From an uncultured Bacillota bacterium (lineage in GTDB: Bacteria > Bacillota > Clostridia > Christensenellales > Borkfalkiaceae): DNA of 52,817 nt. The translations under genes were made by a program, and so were the position numbers. This document shows, in pieces, positions 1-9,897 of this stretch. Each line of letters begins with the position of its first letter. Within the stretch, counting starts at the first letter, position 1. The notes under the pieces are model-generated. The model saw nothing but the letters and a program-made list of their open reading frames with translations. It was not told the origin of the DNA and searched no databases. The stretch lies in NCBI GenBank assembly GCA_949287815.1, contig CASEHS010000006.1:1-52817 (forward strand), read 5' to 3'.

Positions 1-309
1 AGCGCAAGAGCAGAGGGTGCGCAGTGGACTGTAAATGCCCAGGCGTTTGATGACGCGACGCCTGCTTTGAACGGCTGGATGTATTATTTTGCAGACGGGA
101 CATTTTTGAGTGATACCGATTCTGCATATGTGGATGCCGTTGCGGAGGGCAGAACGGGTAATGCTTTGCACGTCTGCCGTAAAAACGGTTCGCCGAAAGA
201 AGTTGTTTTGTACAGCAATCTTTTTGAAATTAAGGCGTCCACACAATATAAGCTCTCTGCGTATGTAAAAGTTTCGGGCAGTGCGGACAGTATCATAGGT
301 ATTGCGCAT

Positions 310-362
310 AAAGAAGTCGATGCGGAAGGTGAGGAAAGAAGTCGATGCGGAAGGTGAGGAAA
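310..362 (+). repeat. Exact 25-bp tandem duplication, two copies, frameshifting
   Basis: Bases 310-334 and 335-359 are identical, and three further bases (360-362) start a third copy. The unit begins AAAGAAGTCGATG and ends AAGGTGAGG. Because 25 is not a multiple of three, two copies put the host gene out of frame, while one copy would restore it. Confidence 0.95.
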
Positions 363-2116
363 TCGTTCCCGGTCATACGGCGGAAAAAATAGTTACGGGT
401 GATACGGCAGGAGAGTGGAAACTTATAGAAACAATATTTACCACGAATGCCGCAGCGGTCAAAGCAGGGGTGAAATTTTTAGTAAACAGAGGTGTAGGCG
501 ATTTTTATATCGATGATATTACCGTACAGGAAATTATTAACGGTAAACCTGTTGTCAGTCCTTCGTATAATTGGGCGTACAGCGGCTGGGGAATCGGAAC
601 GAGTGAAATAGGTACGGGTTCCGATGAGAAGAATCAGACTTGGGATCCGATGACGGACACAAATATTTCTTCCGAATCGAGCGATAAGGATGATGCGAGC
701 CTGAATCTTACCAACGGAACATTTGCAAAGACTGTCTTTGCGCCTCTGCCGCAGGACGATACCGTATATACTCTTTCCTTTAAATACAAAGGTTCGGGCG
801 GCAGGCTGAGCATCCGCATGGATAATTACTTGAACGGAGAACGGGCATGGTATGTAGTCGGTGCAGACGGAGATCATGCAGACTGGACAGAGTTTACATA
901 TGATTTTAAAGTAAACGGTTCCGAAGGTGCCTTGGAAGTATCCTATCTTACGATCGGTGCGGAGGGCGGAGGAAATTATCTGGTTGACGAATTGAGTATT
1001 GTGCGTGAGACGGAAACAGATCAGATGCAATATATTCAGAACGGCAGTTTCGGTCAGAACTACGATTTCCACGGAAATTATCTTTCGACGGTACCCGGAA
1101 TGCGCAATGTAGCGTTGCAGCCCGATGATACATTTGCGATCGCTTTGGGAAATCAGGGCGTCAATACTTCTAACTTGGCAAATGTTTCGGGCGGATCAGG
1201 ATTTTTTGTGATTCCCACCGCGGAGCTTGACAAGAGTCAGAAATATATTCTCTCTTATGAATATCGCGGCGGGGCGTGGGTAACTTCGAGCGCACATTCG
1301 CCTTACGGTACGGTTATAGTTTCTGAAACGACTGCACAGGGGCATTTGGACGCAGTGCATCAGAGCTGGCGCACGGCCACGAGCGGGGAAGTTGATCTTG
1401 CACAAGAAATTCAGATCTACGGGGACGTGGGGCCTGCGGCAATGACGTATATCCGTAATATCAGCCTGAAAGGCGCGACGGACGGAAAGGAATACTTCAC
1501 TGCTCCCACACTGATCGATCTGTATGGAAACGTCGGGGATATCACATACGGAGAAAATATTTTTACATACGGAACTTTTGACGGCAGCATCACTCCCGAG
1601 ACGGACTGGGTACTGGAAGGCGGTGCGACTATCCGCGGCAAGACGTATGAGGACGGCGTAAAAGAATATAAATTGGTTCTCGACGGTCAGGGCGTGGCAA
1701 CTGCGCCGACTCAGACCATTGGCGCGGCGGCGGACAATACGTTTGCAAAAGTATATTATAGCGGCGAATATGAAGGAAAAGTTTCTTTCAGCCTGAAAAC
1801 AAACGACGGAACGATCCTGAAACCTTTGGATGTTTTGGCTGCCGAGACGATCGAAGAGACGGATTATTCGGTCATAGGTCAATTTGCGATCCCGTCGGGA
1901 ACGACTTCTTTGCAACTGATCATCGAAAACGAAAACGGATACACGTCGTTAGGCTATGTGGCGATCGCGACACATGTGCATACGTTTGTTGCCGACAATG
2001 ATGCGAAAAATCCCGCTATCGTGGATGAAGCGACATGTTCAAAGGGCGGAAGCATTCAGAAATATTGCTCCGAGTGCGGAGAATATGTAAAGATGTCCGT
2101 AACGGAAAAATTGCAA

Positions 2117-2482
2117 CATGACTGGTCGGAATGGACTGTAAAAGAGCCTGCAACTTGTCTCTTGCCCGGCGTGGAAGCGCGTACCTGTAAGATCGGCGGG
2201 GAAGAAGAGACGAGAGAAATTCCTGCAACAGGTCACAATTATCAGGACGGGGTATGTGTAGACTGCGGCGCGGAGGATCCTGAGTATCAGGAACCTGAAC
2301 CCGGTGAACATGTCTGGTCGGATTGGCAGGTAGTAAAAGAAGCGACCTGCACGGAAGCAGGACAGGAAAAGAGAACTTGCAGTGAATGCGGTGAGGAACA
2401 GGAAAGAGAGATTCCTGCAAAAGGTCATCATTATGTAGACGGCGTATGCACGGAATGCGATGCAAAAGATCCCGATTATCAG
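2117..2482 (+). repeat. Two 58-codon Cys-containing modules in the surface protein
   Basis: Codon blocks 2117-2290 and 2309-2482 encode two similar modules. Each begins H-x-W-S-x-W, carries TC...G...TC, then REIPA-x-GH, then DGVC-x-x-C, and ends PxYQ. A third, incomplete module lies just before them (CSKGG...YCSECG). Such modules are common near the C-terminal anchor of clostridial surface proteins and probably act as a stalk or wall-spanning spacer. Confidence 0.75.
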
Positions 2483-2659
2483 GCTCCTGTTACGGATAAG
2501 AAAGATCCGGAAAATAATACTGCCGTAATCTGGGGCGTTGTAGGCGGAGTTGCTGCTTTAGCGGTGATTGCTGTTGTAGTTGTGTTTATCGTCAGAAAAA
2601 AACTGATAAAATAAACATACGGAAGAAGTAAAGGGATAAATTTTTTATCGAGAAAAAAA

Positions 2660-2692
2660 TCTGTGCCCGCTCTGTTTATGAACAGGCACAGA
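2660..2692 (+). other. Intercistronic hairpin between the two surface-protein genes
   Basis: TCTGTGCC (2660-2667) pairs with GGCACAGA (2685-2692), with a smaller CTGTT/AACAG stem inside. No U-run follows, so this is more likely an mRNA processing or stability element than a terminator. It ends eight bases before the AGGAG ribosome binding site of the next gene. Confidence 0.45.
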
Positions 2693-2712
2693 CGCATTTT
2701 CAGGAGAAAGAA

Positions 2713-5700
2713 ATGTTTAGAGTGATTGGCAGGAATATAAGGAACATTCTCTTGTGTTTGTTTTCGGTGATACTGTTGGTAACGATCTGTCTTGCGGGTG
2801 CAGTTTTTATCGGAGCAAAGGCAGAGAGTGAAAAGATTGTTCCGCAGATACGAAACGGGGATTTTGAAAGCGACAGAACAGACTGGACGCTTTGGACGGC
2901 GATCAACGGGATAGCAGGGCAGCCTGATGCAGAATTTAAAATTGTATCTGATGAAAACGCATATGAAGGAAAAAGCCTGAATGTAGTCAGCCTTGCTACA
3001 AATACGGGTGTACGTGCTGTTGTGGAAACTGCATCGATGATGAAAGTAAGTCCTTCGACAACGTATACCATTCGATATATGATCAACACAGAATCAATGA
3101 CATCGGTAGTTACGCCTTGTGTGATGCAGTATAAAAACACTATGGGAACAGGAACTGTCGTCAATGCATATCTGTGGCTTTATGATTATCAGGTATCAGG
3201 TGTAACTCTCGGTTGGGAAGAAGTGTTTTTCACATTTACGACAGCGGAGGATGCAGGTTTTATCAAGTTTAAACTTGACTTGTGGCCGACAGGTACTTCT
3301 CCCGTATATCTGGATAATTTTACGGCGGAGCTTGTAGACACATCTAATCCTTCGGATTTTAACGGCGGACTGGAAAGTGAGGATGGGGTGACTCTTCCCG
3401 CAGAGTGGTATATACGGGAAAAAGCGAGCGTCAGAGTTGATACTTCGGTATATTGTGAAGGGAAAAACTCCTTACATATCACGCGTAAAAATTATCTTGC
3501 GGACTTAACGATCCGTTCGAATGAAAAGGTGGATGTTGAGCCGAATCAGCAATACAGGTTCTCTTATCGCATCAAATCTTTAAACAGTGATTTTGCGAGT
3601 GCGGTCATAAAAGCAAGTATATTCAATGCAAACAACACGGTGGTTGCCGAAATCCAGAGCGGAGAAACCATACTGAACGCAGAAAGTACCGCTTCGGGCT
3701 GGAGTGAGATTTTTGTCATTAAAAATATGCCGGTAGATGCAGTTGCTGCATCAATTTCTATCATAATAACCAAGGGAAAGGCTGATTGCTATATCGATAA
3801 CGTAACGGCGCGGCAGAATATTCCGCTTTATGAGAATTTTGATGCACTGAACGCGGACGGAAGCGCCGAAGGCTGGGTAAATGAGGGCGATGTTATTTTC
3901 AAAGCAGGGAAGCTGAATTTAAAAGCAGATTCTTCTTCGGCGGTTCGTTTTGATGTTTCTTCAGGTTGTGTTTATACTTTGAATTTTGAATATCAGACGA
4001 GCGCGGCTGCGAAATTGCGTGCAGTGATCACAACCTATTCTTATGCAGGAAAGGTAAAAAAGACAGATGTAAGCGAATTGCCTCTGGCTTCCAATGCAAG
4101 AGAATTCAATTACTCGTTTACGATCGATTCTGCGGCGTATGCTACACTTACTTTTGAAAATAAGGGCGGCGGAGACGGTGCGATTGATAACGTAAGGATA
4201 ACTTTGGATTACGATCCGAGGACGATGGGATCGGGCTGGCAGGGAGCGTGGGTATGTTATCCTGCGGGTGATATAGCTTACGGCATGGAAAACGAAACGC
4301 TGCTTTACCGTTATAAATTTGAGATCGGCAGTGAAGCGATCAAAAGTGCGATCTTACAGTTTACGGCGGACGATATCTGGAAATTTTACGTAAACGGCCA
4401 GGAAATCAAAGATGATGAGAATAACGGAATGGAATCCTGGGCGAACGTCAGTATGTTGGACTTGGCGCAACATTTACAGCCGGGCGAAAATGTATTTGCT
4501 TTTGAAGTAGAGAACGTAACATATTATACAGGGCTTTTATTTGATATGCACGTACTCTATGAAACGGGCAAAGAGGAGAGATTTTTCACAAACGATCAGG
4601 TAGTCAGCGAAATAAAGAAAGATGATTCACTGGACTGGATACAGCTTAATTACGATGATTCTTCGTGGTTGGGAGTATATGTGATCGGCAGACCGCCCGT
4701 TACGCCTTGGGGCAACGTGATGTTTGTTGCGAGTGCCGGAAATGAGGCGGCGATGCAGGTTAAGGAAATGTCTATCAGTGAACAGATCCTGCCCGGTGAG
4801 CAGGGCACGCTGAAAATGACAGTGAATATCAGCAAGCCGATTGAAAATGATATACAGTTCAAAATATATTTCTGGGGAAAATTTTCTTCGGACAGTTCTG
4901 CGGGAAGGGTACCTTCATCTGTATTGATTCCTGTAAAAGGATCGCCCGTATCGGAATGGCAGGTGGGCAAAGATATCACACTGGAATATAAATTCCTGTT
5001 GCCCGATTTTGTGGAAGCGGGTTCGTATATGATCCAGTTTGATCCCGAACAGATCACCGTCACGGGAAACGACAATTATCTGGACAACAAAATGCGCGGA
5101 CATTATTTCCGTGTCGTTAAAACAGATATTCCTCTTACAACTTCCGAGATCAAGAAAGTAGACGGTATTACCAAGTTGTTTGTGAACGGCAAAGAAACGG
5201 CTCCTATGATGTATCTGAGAGAGCAGACGACGGTATTTAAAGATCAGTATGCAAGCGGAATGGAAAATTCGGGATTCAACCTGATCGGACTTCCGAATGC
5301 ACGTTCTTATGAGATGAACAGAGCAGGGGCAATTTGGATCGGAAACGATCTTTACGATTTTGCGCCGCTCGACGATGTTATTTACGAAACGCTTGCGGGA
5401 GCACCCGAATCGTATCTGATGCTCTCGTTTGACGCGAATCCTCCCGAGTGGTGGCTGGATGAAAATCCGGATGCGCGGGCTTTGGACAATAAGGGAAATA
5501 CTTATACGAACGGTGTTTCGTATGCTTCGCAGAAATGGCGTGACGATGTGATCAAATATTATAACGCGATGATCGATTATATTCTGAAACAGCCTTATGC
5601 GAGCCATATTTTCGGAATAAAGATTTCAGCGGGCGTTACGTTTGAGTGGCAGCATTACGGATTGTCCTTGTCGACTTGCGGAGATTATTCGGTTGCGGCT

Positions 5701-7446
5701 CGTGACGGGTTCAGGGCGTGGCTGACCGAGAAGTATAAGACGGATGCAGCGTTGCAACAGGCATGGGGAAACGATTCTGTAACATTGCTCACGGCGGAAG
5801 TTCCCACATGGGAAGAACGTCAGGCAAATCCTTATACTTATATTCTCGACGGTGTCGCGCAGAGAAATGTTATCGATTATCATCTGTTCTATTCGGATAT
5901 GGTCACGGAAAGCATTCTGCAATTTTCCGAAGCCGTCAAGGAAGCCTGCGGCGGCAGATGGATCGTCGGCACTTATAACGGATATATTCTGAGTACGCTG
6001 ACGTATGAAAGCAACGGACTTGCAAACGCTTCGATTTCAAGGGTACTTGATTCTGAAAATGTAGATTTTCTGTGTGCGCCGATGTGCTATGATTCGCGTA
6101 TGAGCGGTATGAGCGCGACTTATATGGCAATGGTCGATTCGGTACTGAATGCGGGAAAACTGTTCTTTATGGAATGTGACAGCCGTACCGTTTATTTTGA
6201 AAACGATACGCAGCGTCCTGCATTGATACAGGAATGGGGCAAGACATATACACTTCGTGAGACGATCGAACAGATGAAACGTGATTTTGCTTCCGTACTT
6301 ACAAAAGGCGCAGGACTTTGGTGGTACGATATGAACGGCGGTTGGTTCGACGATGCGGAAATTTATGATCTGCTTTCCGTAATGAAGGCGGAAGCTGACG
6401 CAAATGTTGCCGATCCTGGGCAGAATGTGAGCAGGATCGCATGGGTATCCGATGATGATATCATCAATACGACGCCTTACCACTTTGACGGAACTTACGG
6501 TGTAACGAATTATACACACTATTATCAGAAAGAAGAGTTGGCGCACGTAGGAGCACCGCACGATATGCTCTATCTTTCCGATCTGGAAAAGGGTATCGCC
6601 AAAGATTATGACGTATATCTGATCAATGCGGTCAATCTCGATGAAGAAGAAGTTGCCGCGCTTGACAAAATCAAAAAAGACGGCGTTACGATCATCTGGG
6701 TAGGAATTCCAGGTATTTATGCGCAGGACGGTAGCCTGAGTGCGGAAAGAATTTCCTCGATCACGGGAATAAATGTAGCGATCACGACCGATCCGCTCCC
6801 TTACTCGGTAAGAACGGAAGGCGAACACGCGTTGCTGAACGGATTCTCTTCTGAAATTTACGGAAACCGTACGATCGTCAGTGGCACGGTAACTCCCGTT
6901 GCTTACATAACCGATACGGAAGCAACTGTTCTAGGAAAACTTACGGATACGGATAAAGCAGGTCTTGCCGTAAAAGAGATCGAAGCGCAGGGCGGCGGTA
7001 CTTGGACATCGGTTTATTCGTCGGTGGCTTGTATTCCCGCGGAGATCATCCGTAACGCGTTGAAAGAGCAGGGCGGACACGTATATTTGGAAACCAAGGG
7101 TGATGCACTTTTTGTCAACAGCCGATATATTGGAGTGAACAGCCCTTACGGCGGGCAAAGGACGCTTTATCTGGAAAGCGCAAGCGATGTTTACGATGTG
7201 TTTACGGGAGAATGTGTAGCGCAGAATGTGACTTCGTTTGATTTTGAAATCGGAGAGGGCTGCACGAGACTTTTCAAGGTCGTTGCCCCGGGAACACAGG
7301 TAAATCCGATCGTTCCCGTTAACGACGGCGGAGGAGAGACTGATGTACAGCTGATCATAGCGATTTGCGTAGGAGTTTTGATCGTGGCAGGAGCTGCTGT
7401 TTCTATTGTTCTGATCTTAAAAAAGACGAGCGTAAAAAAGGATTAG
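2713..7446 (+). CDS. Giant membrane-anchored multidomain glycoside hydrolase, GH42-like
   Basis: The 1577-residue product has an N-terminal signal segment (about residues 8-35, ending GAKA before ESEK). Three or four beta-sandwich carbohydrate-binding-like domains follow to about residue 500. Next is a jelly-roll domain of the type seen in rhamnosidases and galactosidases (residues 510-660, with WQGAWVCYP and FYVNGQE). A TIM-barrel region of GH42/clan GH-A type occupies about residues 830-1250. A C-terminal membrane helix with a Lys-rich tail ends the protein. Likely catalytic glutamates are E978 in TFEWQHYG and E1154 in FFMECDS. Their spacing of 176 residues is close to that between acid/base and nucleophile in GH42 beta-galactosidases. 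The start has a good AGGAGA site nine bases upstream. The enzyme probably works outside the membrane on a complex plant or host glycan. The GH42-like fold is fairly safe, the substrate is not known, and it could belong to an unclassified GH-A family. Confidence 0.75.
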   Translation: MFRVIGRNIRNILLCLFSVILLVTICLAGAVFIGAKAESEKIVPQIRNGDFESDRTDWTLWTAINGIAGQPDAEFKIVSDENAYEGKSLNVVSLATNTGVRAVVETASMMKVSPSTTYTIRYMINTESMTSVVTPCVMQYKNTMGTGTVVNAYLWLYDYQVSGVTLGWEEVFFTFTTAEDAGFIKFKLDLWPTGTSPVYLDNFTAELVDTSNPSDFNGGLESEDGVTLPAEWYIREKASVRVDTSVYCEGKNSLHITRKNYLADLTIRSNEKVDVEPNQQYRFSYRIKSLNSDFASAVIKASIFNANNTVVAEIQSGETILNAESTASGWSEIFVIKNMPVDAVAASISIIITKGKADCYIDNVTARQNIPLYENFDALNADGSAEGWVNEGDVIFKAGKLNLKADSSSAVRFDVSSGCVYTLNFEYQTSAAAKLRAVITTYSYAGKVKKTDVSELPLASNAREFNYSFTIDSAAYATLTFENKGGGDGAIDNVRITLDYDPRTMGSGWQGAWVCYPAGDIAYGMENETLLYRYKFEIGSEAIKSAILQFTADDIWKFYVNGQEIKDDENNGMESWANVSMLDLAQHLQPGENVFAFEVENVTYYTGLLFDMHVLYETGKEERFFTNDQVVSEIKKDDSLDWIQLNYDDSSWLGVYVIGRPPVTPWGNVMFVASAGNEAAMQVKEMSISEQILPGEQGTLKMTVNISKPIENDIQFKIYFWGKFSSDSSAGRVPSSVLIPVKGSPVSEWQVGKDITLEYKFLLPDFVEAGSYMIQFDPEQITVTGNDNYLDNKMRGHYFRVVKTDIPLTTSEIKKVDGITKLFVNGKETAPMMYLREQTTVFKDQYASGMENSGFNLIGLPNARSYEMNRAGAIWIGNDLYDFAPLDDVIYETLAGAPESYLMLSFDANPPEWWLDENPDARALDNKGNTYTNGVSYASQKWRDDVIKYYNAMIDYILKQPYASHIFGIKISAGVTFEWQHYGLSLSTCGDYSVAARDGFRAWLTEKYKTDAALQQAWGNDSVTLLTAEVPTWEERQANPYTYILDGVAQRNVIDYHLFYSDMVTESILQFSEAVKEACGGRWIVGTYNGYILSTLTYESNGLANASISRVLDSENVDFLCAPMCYDSRMSGMSATYMAMVDSVLNAGKLFFMECDSRTVYFENDTQRPALIQEWGKTYTLRETIEQMKRDFASVLTKGAGLWWYDMNGGWFDDAEIYDLLSVMKAEADANVADPGQNVSRIAWVSDDDIINTTPYHFDGTYGVTNYTHYYQKEELAHVGAPHDMLYLSDLEKGIAKDYDVYLINAVNLDEEEVAALDKIKKDGVTIIWVGIPGIYAQDGSLSAERISSITGINVAITTDPLPYSVRTEGEHALLNGFSSEIYGNRTIVSGTVTPVAYITDTEATVLGKLTDTDKAGLAVKEIEAQGGGTWTSVYSSVACIPAEIIRNALKEQGGHVYLETKGDALFVNSRYIGVNSPYGGQRTLYLESASDVYDVFTGECVAQNVTSFDFEIGEGCTRLFKVVAPGTQVNPIVPVNDGGGETDVQLIIAICVGVLIVAGAAVSIVLILKKTSVKKD

Positions 7447-7456
7447 TCGGAAAAGC

Positions 7457-7482
7457 AGGCGCGGCAAAAAATAGCCGCGTCT
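7457..7482 (+). other. Hairpin before the sugar-binding lipoprotein gene
   Basis: AGGCGCGGC (7457-7465) pairs with GCCGCGTCT (7474-7482) through one G-U pair, with an A-rich loop. The following bases are A-rich rather than U-rich. It probably protects or separates the downstream binding-protein message. Confidence 0.45.
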
Positions 7483-7510
7483 GTGAAAAATATAAAAAGG
7501 AGTGAAAAAA

Positions 7511-8887
7511 ATGAAAACAAGAATCAAAGCATTGTTGTTGTCGGGAGTTCTTGTCTGTGCCAGCGGACTGGGATTGGTCGGTTGCGGTAAAGACGATGTG
7601 CCGTCCAACGCTTTTGAAGTGCAGATCTATGCGGGCGGCTACGGCACGAAAATGTGGGAATATGTTCTGGAAGAATTTCAGAACGATCATCCCGATATAG
7701 AAGTGATTCCGTATATGGACAATACTGTCAATACGCAGATGGCACAGCGTTGGAGAAGCGGCAATCCGCCTGATTTCGTTTTTCTTGACGGCGGCGGGCT
7801 GGATAAAGACAACTGGCTCAAAAGCGGACTTTTATACGACTTTTCCGATTGGCTGAAAACGGCTAAGGTAAACGGTTCGGATGAACTCATCACGGACGTG
7901 GTCGATTCGGAAATGTTCAACTACTATACCGATTCCAAGGGCAACACCATCACTTACGGTATGCCCCTTCTGAAAAGTTCGTACGGTATGTGGTACGATG
8001 AAAACTGGTTTACAGAAAACGAGTTGAGTGTGCCTGAAAATTATACTGATCTGATGTCCTTTAAAAATGCGATAGATGAAAGCGGGGCAAAGACAAACGG
8101 CGGAAATACACCTGCGGTGCTTTGCTATCCCGGTCAGTATTCAGGATATCTCGTGCAAGGATTTATTCTTCCTGCGCTTGCGGCTTATAACGACAGTGAA
8201 TTTTTCAATAAGATCGTTCTCGCGTCTGATCCGAAGGTGTTCGAGGATGAAAGATTTGTGGATGTGATGCAGAGATTTATGGACTTTGTCGAGGGTGGTA
8301 CGGTGATGAGCGGTACACTTTCTCTTGATCATACTACAAGTCAGCTGCGTTGGCTAAGACACGATGCGGCTCTCATTCCGAACGGGCTTTGGCTGAGAGG
8401 GGAGTTGGAAAGAGACGTTAAAGGAGATTCGGCTCAATCGGGAGACGTAACGGCATTTTCAAAACTGAAAATGCGTTATTCGCCTTCCCCGTTGGTAAAA
8501 GACGATCAGACACCTACAATGGTGGTGACGACGGTCAGCTGTGCGATCCCCAAAAACGGAGATAAGACGGATCTTGCACTCGAATTTATGACTTATCTTT
8601 ACAGGTCAGACGTAACCGAACGTTTTGCCGTTTATTCGGATACGCCTTCGGCGGTGAATAATTTGGATCTTTCTCAGTCTCAGTTGGAAGTAAGTGACGT
8701 GCTTGCTTATACGCAGTCCGTTCTTTCCGACCCTGATTATTTACAGGTCAATAAAGACGGAAGCTGGGGTGCAGTCGACGGCGAATTTAATGCCATTGTA
8801 AACGAAATAGTAGACGGAAACAAACAAAAACTTACGGCTTTGCAGTTCTGTCAGAGACTGAAAGAAAAAGCGCAGGAACAGTTGTAA
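7511..8887 (+). CDS. Sugar ABC transporter extracellular binding lipoprotein (family 1)
   Basis: The 458-residue product captures a sugar or oligosaccharide outside the membrane and delivers it to the permeases encoded next. A lipoprotein signal is clear: MKTRIK, a hydrophobic stretch, then LVGC as the lipobox with the lipidated Cys near residue 22. The mature part has the pattern of family 1 solute-binding proteins: a first strand FEVQIYAGG, then MWEYVLEEFQNDHPDIEV, NTQMAQRWRSGNPPDFVFLDGG, and a C-terminal helix-rich lobe. An upstream in-frame GTG at 7502 lies inside the ribosome binding site (GGAG at 7499-7502), so the ATG at 7511 is taken as the start. The ligand is not visible. The rhamnose context suggests a rhamnose-containing oligosaccharide. 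Confidence 0.92.
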   Translation: MKTRIKALLLSGVLVCASGLGLVGCGKDDVPSNAFEVQIYAGGYGTKMWEYVLEEFQNDHPDIEVIPYMDNTVNTQMAQRWRSGNPPDFVFLDGGGLDKDNWLKSGLLYDFSDWLKTAKVNGSDELITDVVDSEMFNYYTDSKGNTITYGMPLLKSSYGMWYDENWFTENELSVPENYTDLMSFKNAIDESGAKTNGGNTPAVLCYPGQYSGYLVQGFILPALAAYNDSEFFNKIVLASDPKVFEDERFVDVMQRFMDFVEGGTVMSGTLSLDHTTSQLRWLRHDAALIPNGLWLRGELERDVKGDSAQSGDVTAFSKLKMRYSPSPLVKDDQTPTMVVTTVSCAIPKNGDKTDLALEFMTYLYRSDVTERFAVYSDTPSAVNNLDLSQSQLEVSDVLAYTQSVLSDPDYLQVNKDGSWGAVDGEFNAIVNEIVDGNKQKLTALQFCQRLKEKAQEQL

Positions 8888-8899
8888 GATAAATAAAGA

Positions 8900-8928
8900 G
8901 GTTGTCGCCGAATTCTTCGGCGACAACC
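8900..8928 (+). other. Strong intercistronic hairpin between binding protein and permease genes
   Basis: GGTTGTCGCCGAA (8900-8912) pairs perfectly with TTCGGCGACAACC (8916-8928) around a three-base loop. No U-run follows. A hairpin here is typical of sugar ABC operons, where it stabilises the binding-protein message and lowers permease expression. Confidence 0.7.
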
Positions 8929-8961
8929 ACAACATCAGTAAAGTAAATTCGGGATGAGATT

Positions 8962-9897
8962 ATGAAAGCATTGAAGATCAAAAACAGCAATATGACCAGA
9001 TCCAGGTGGATTTTTGCGGGAATTTTCGGCGGGATCACTTTGGTGATTTATCTGATTTTCTGTGTATATCCGCTTTTGGATTCAATCTATATGAGCTTTT
9101 TTAATTGGAACGGTTATTACGCGATAAAGCCCGATTGGATCGGTTTTGAAAACTATAAAGGGGTTTTGACCGATGAGATATTCTGGCGCGCAGTGAAAAA
9201 CGATTTTATCATCACACTTATAAAAGAAGTGGTGATCATTTTTCTTGTCGTGCTGTTTGCGGTTACGCTTACCCGTTTTAAACTGAACAAGGCAGAATCT
9301 GCTTTTTATAAGTTTGTGTTCTATATTCCGAATATTCTTTCCGTTATTATTATCGGAACGATATGGAGATTTATTTTCCTGTCGGGAGAAACGGGATTGA
9401 TGAATGCCTTTTTCGGGTTGTTCAAGGACGGGTTTGATGTTGACTGGATCACCGAATATCCTATTCCCATCATCGGGTTTGTGGCGAGCTGGTGCGGTGT
9501 GGGGTTGTTTATGTTGACGATGATCGCATCCATCAATCAGGTTTCGGAAGAGCTTTACGAAGCGGCTAAGGTGGACGGCGCGGGAGAAATGAAGCAGCTC
9601 TGGTACATAACTATGCCTGCGGTCTGGTTGCAGGTGACGTTTATTGTCGTAAGTATTCTGTATCAGTCTCTCGGCGGCAACTTTGCGATCGTGAATATTT
9701 TTGCCCCGACGGGCGGTATCCGCGGAAACTCAATGGTTATGGGATTGTATGTCTACCTTTACGGACAGTCAAACTATGCGACGGTTCCCGGGCCTGTCAG
9801 TTTCTCATATGCCGCGGCGGTTATCATGCTCATTATTACTGCGAGCGTATCACTGTTTGTAAAGTATCTCATGGGTAAAGTGGAGGAAAGGTTATAA
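8962..9897 (+). CDS. Sugar ABC transporter permease, first subunit (UgpA/LplB type)
   Basis: The 311-residue protein has about six membrane helices. The first covers residues 15-40 (WIFAGIFGGITLVIYLIFCVYPLL). The MalF-family coupling loop is clear at about residues 195-215: EAAKVDGAGEMKQLW followed by ITMP. It forms half of the membrane channel for the sugar captured by the preceding lipoprotein. Its stop overlaps the start of the second permease by one base (TAATG), so translation is coupled. The closest described relatives belong to the family that imports plant-wall oligosaccharides or rhamnogalacturonan fragments, but the substrate is inferred from context only. Confidence 0.93.
   Translation: MKALKIKNSNMTRSRWIFAGIFGGITLVIYLIFCVYPLLDSIYMSFFNWNGYYAIKPDWIGFENYKGVLTDEIFWRAVKNDFIITLIKEVVIIFLVVLFAVTLTRFKLNKAESAFYKFVFYIPNILSVIIIGTIWRFIFLSGETGLMNAFFGLFKDGFDVDWITEYPIPIIGFVASWCGVGLFMLTMIASINQVSEELYEAAKVDGAGEMKQLWYITMPAVWLQVTFIVVSILYQSLGGNFAIVNIFAPTGGIRGNSMVMGLYVYLYGQSNYATVPGPVSFSYAAAVIMLIITASVSLFVKYLMGKVEERL

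Larger units (their letters stand above)
1..2614 (+). pseudogene. Large carbohydrate-binding surface protein, 5' end outside window, frame broken by a 25-bp duplication
   Basis: The reading frame is open from base 1 and continues an unseen upstream part. It runs to a TGA at 355-357, because an exact 25-bp tandem duplication (310-359) shifts the frame by one. Removing one copy joins it without a break to the frame that ends at 2614 (EGEE followed by IVPGHT). The body looks like several beta-sandwich carbohydrate-binding modules of CBM4/9 type: stretches such as NGSFGQNYDF and YGTFDGS, each followed by a Trp-rich strand pattern. The C-terminus has two 58-residue Cys-containing modules and then a hydrophobic helix with a basic KKLIK end, so the protein should be membrane anchored with its bulk outside. 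No catalytic domain is visible in the part seen. A role in binding glycan at the cell surface is inferred from its neighbours. It could be an off-phase gene, a true pseudogene or an assembly error. Confidence 0.75.

Noticed and set aside
302-2614. An independent gene starting at the ATG at 302
   Set aside because: Its first 17 codons are the out-of-frame reading of the first repeat copy, and there is no ribosome binding site. The upstream frame is the true 5' part, broken by the 25-bp duplication.
4650-6828. Several open minus-strand frames opposite the GH42-like gene
   Set aside because: They are shadows of a long, codon-biased plus-strand gene, and none has a start signal or a family pattern.
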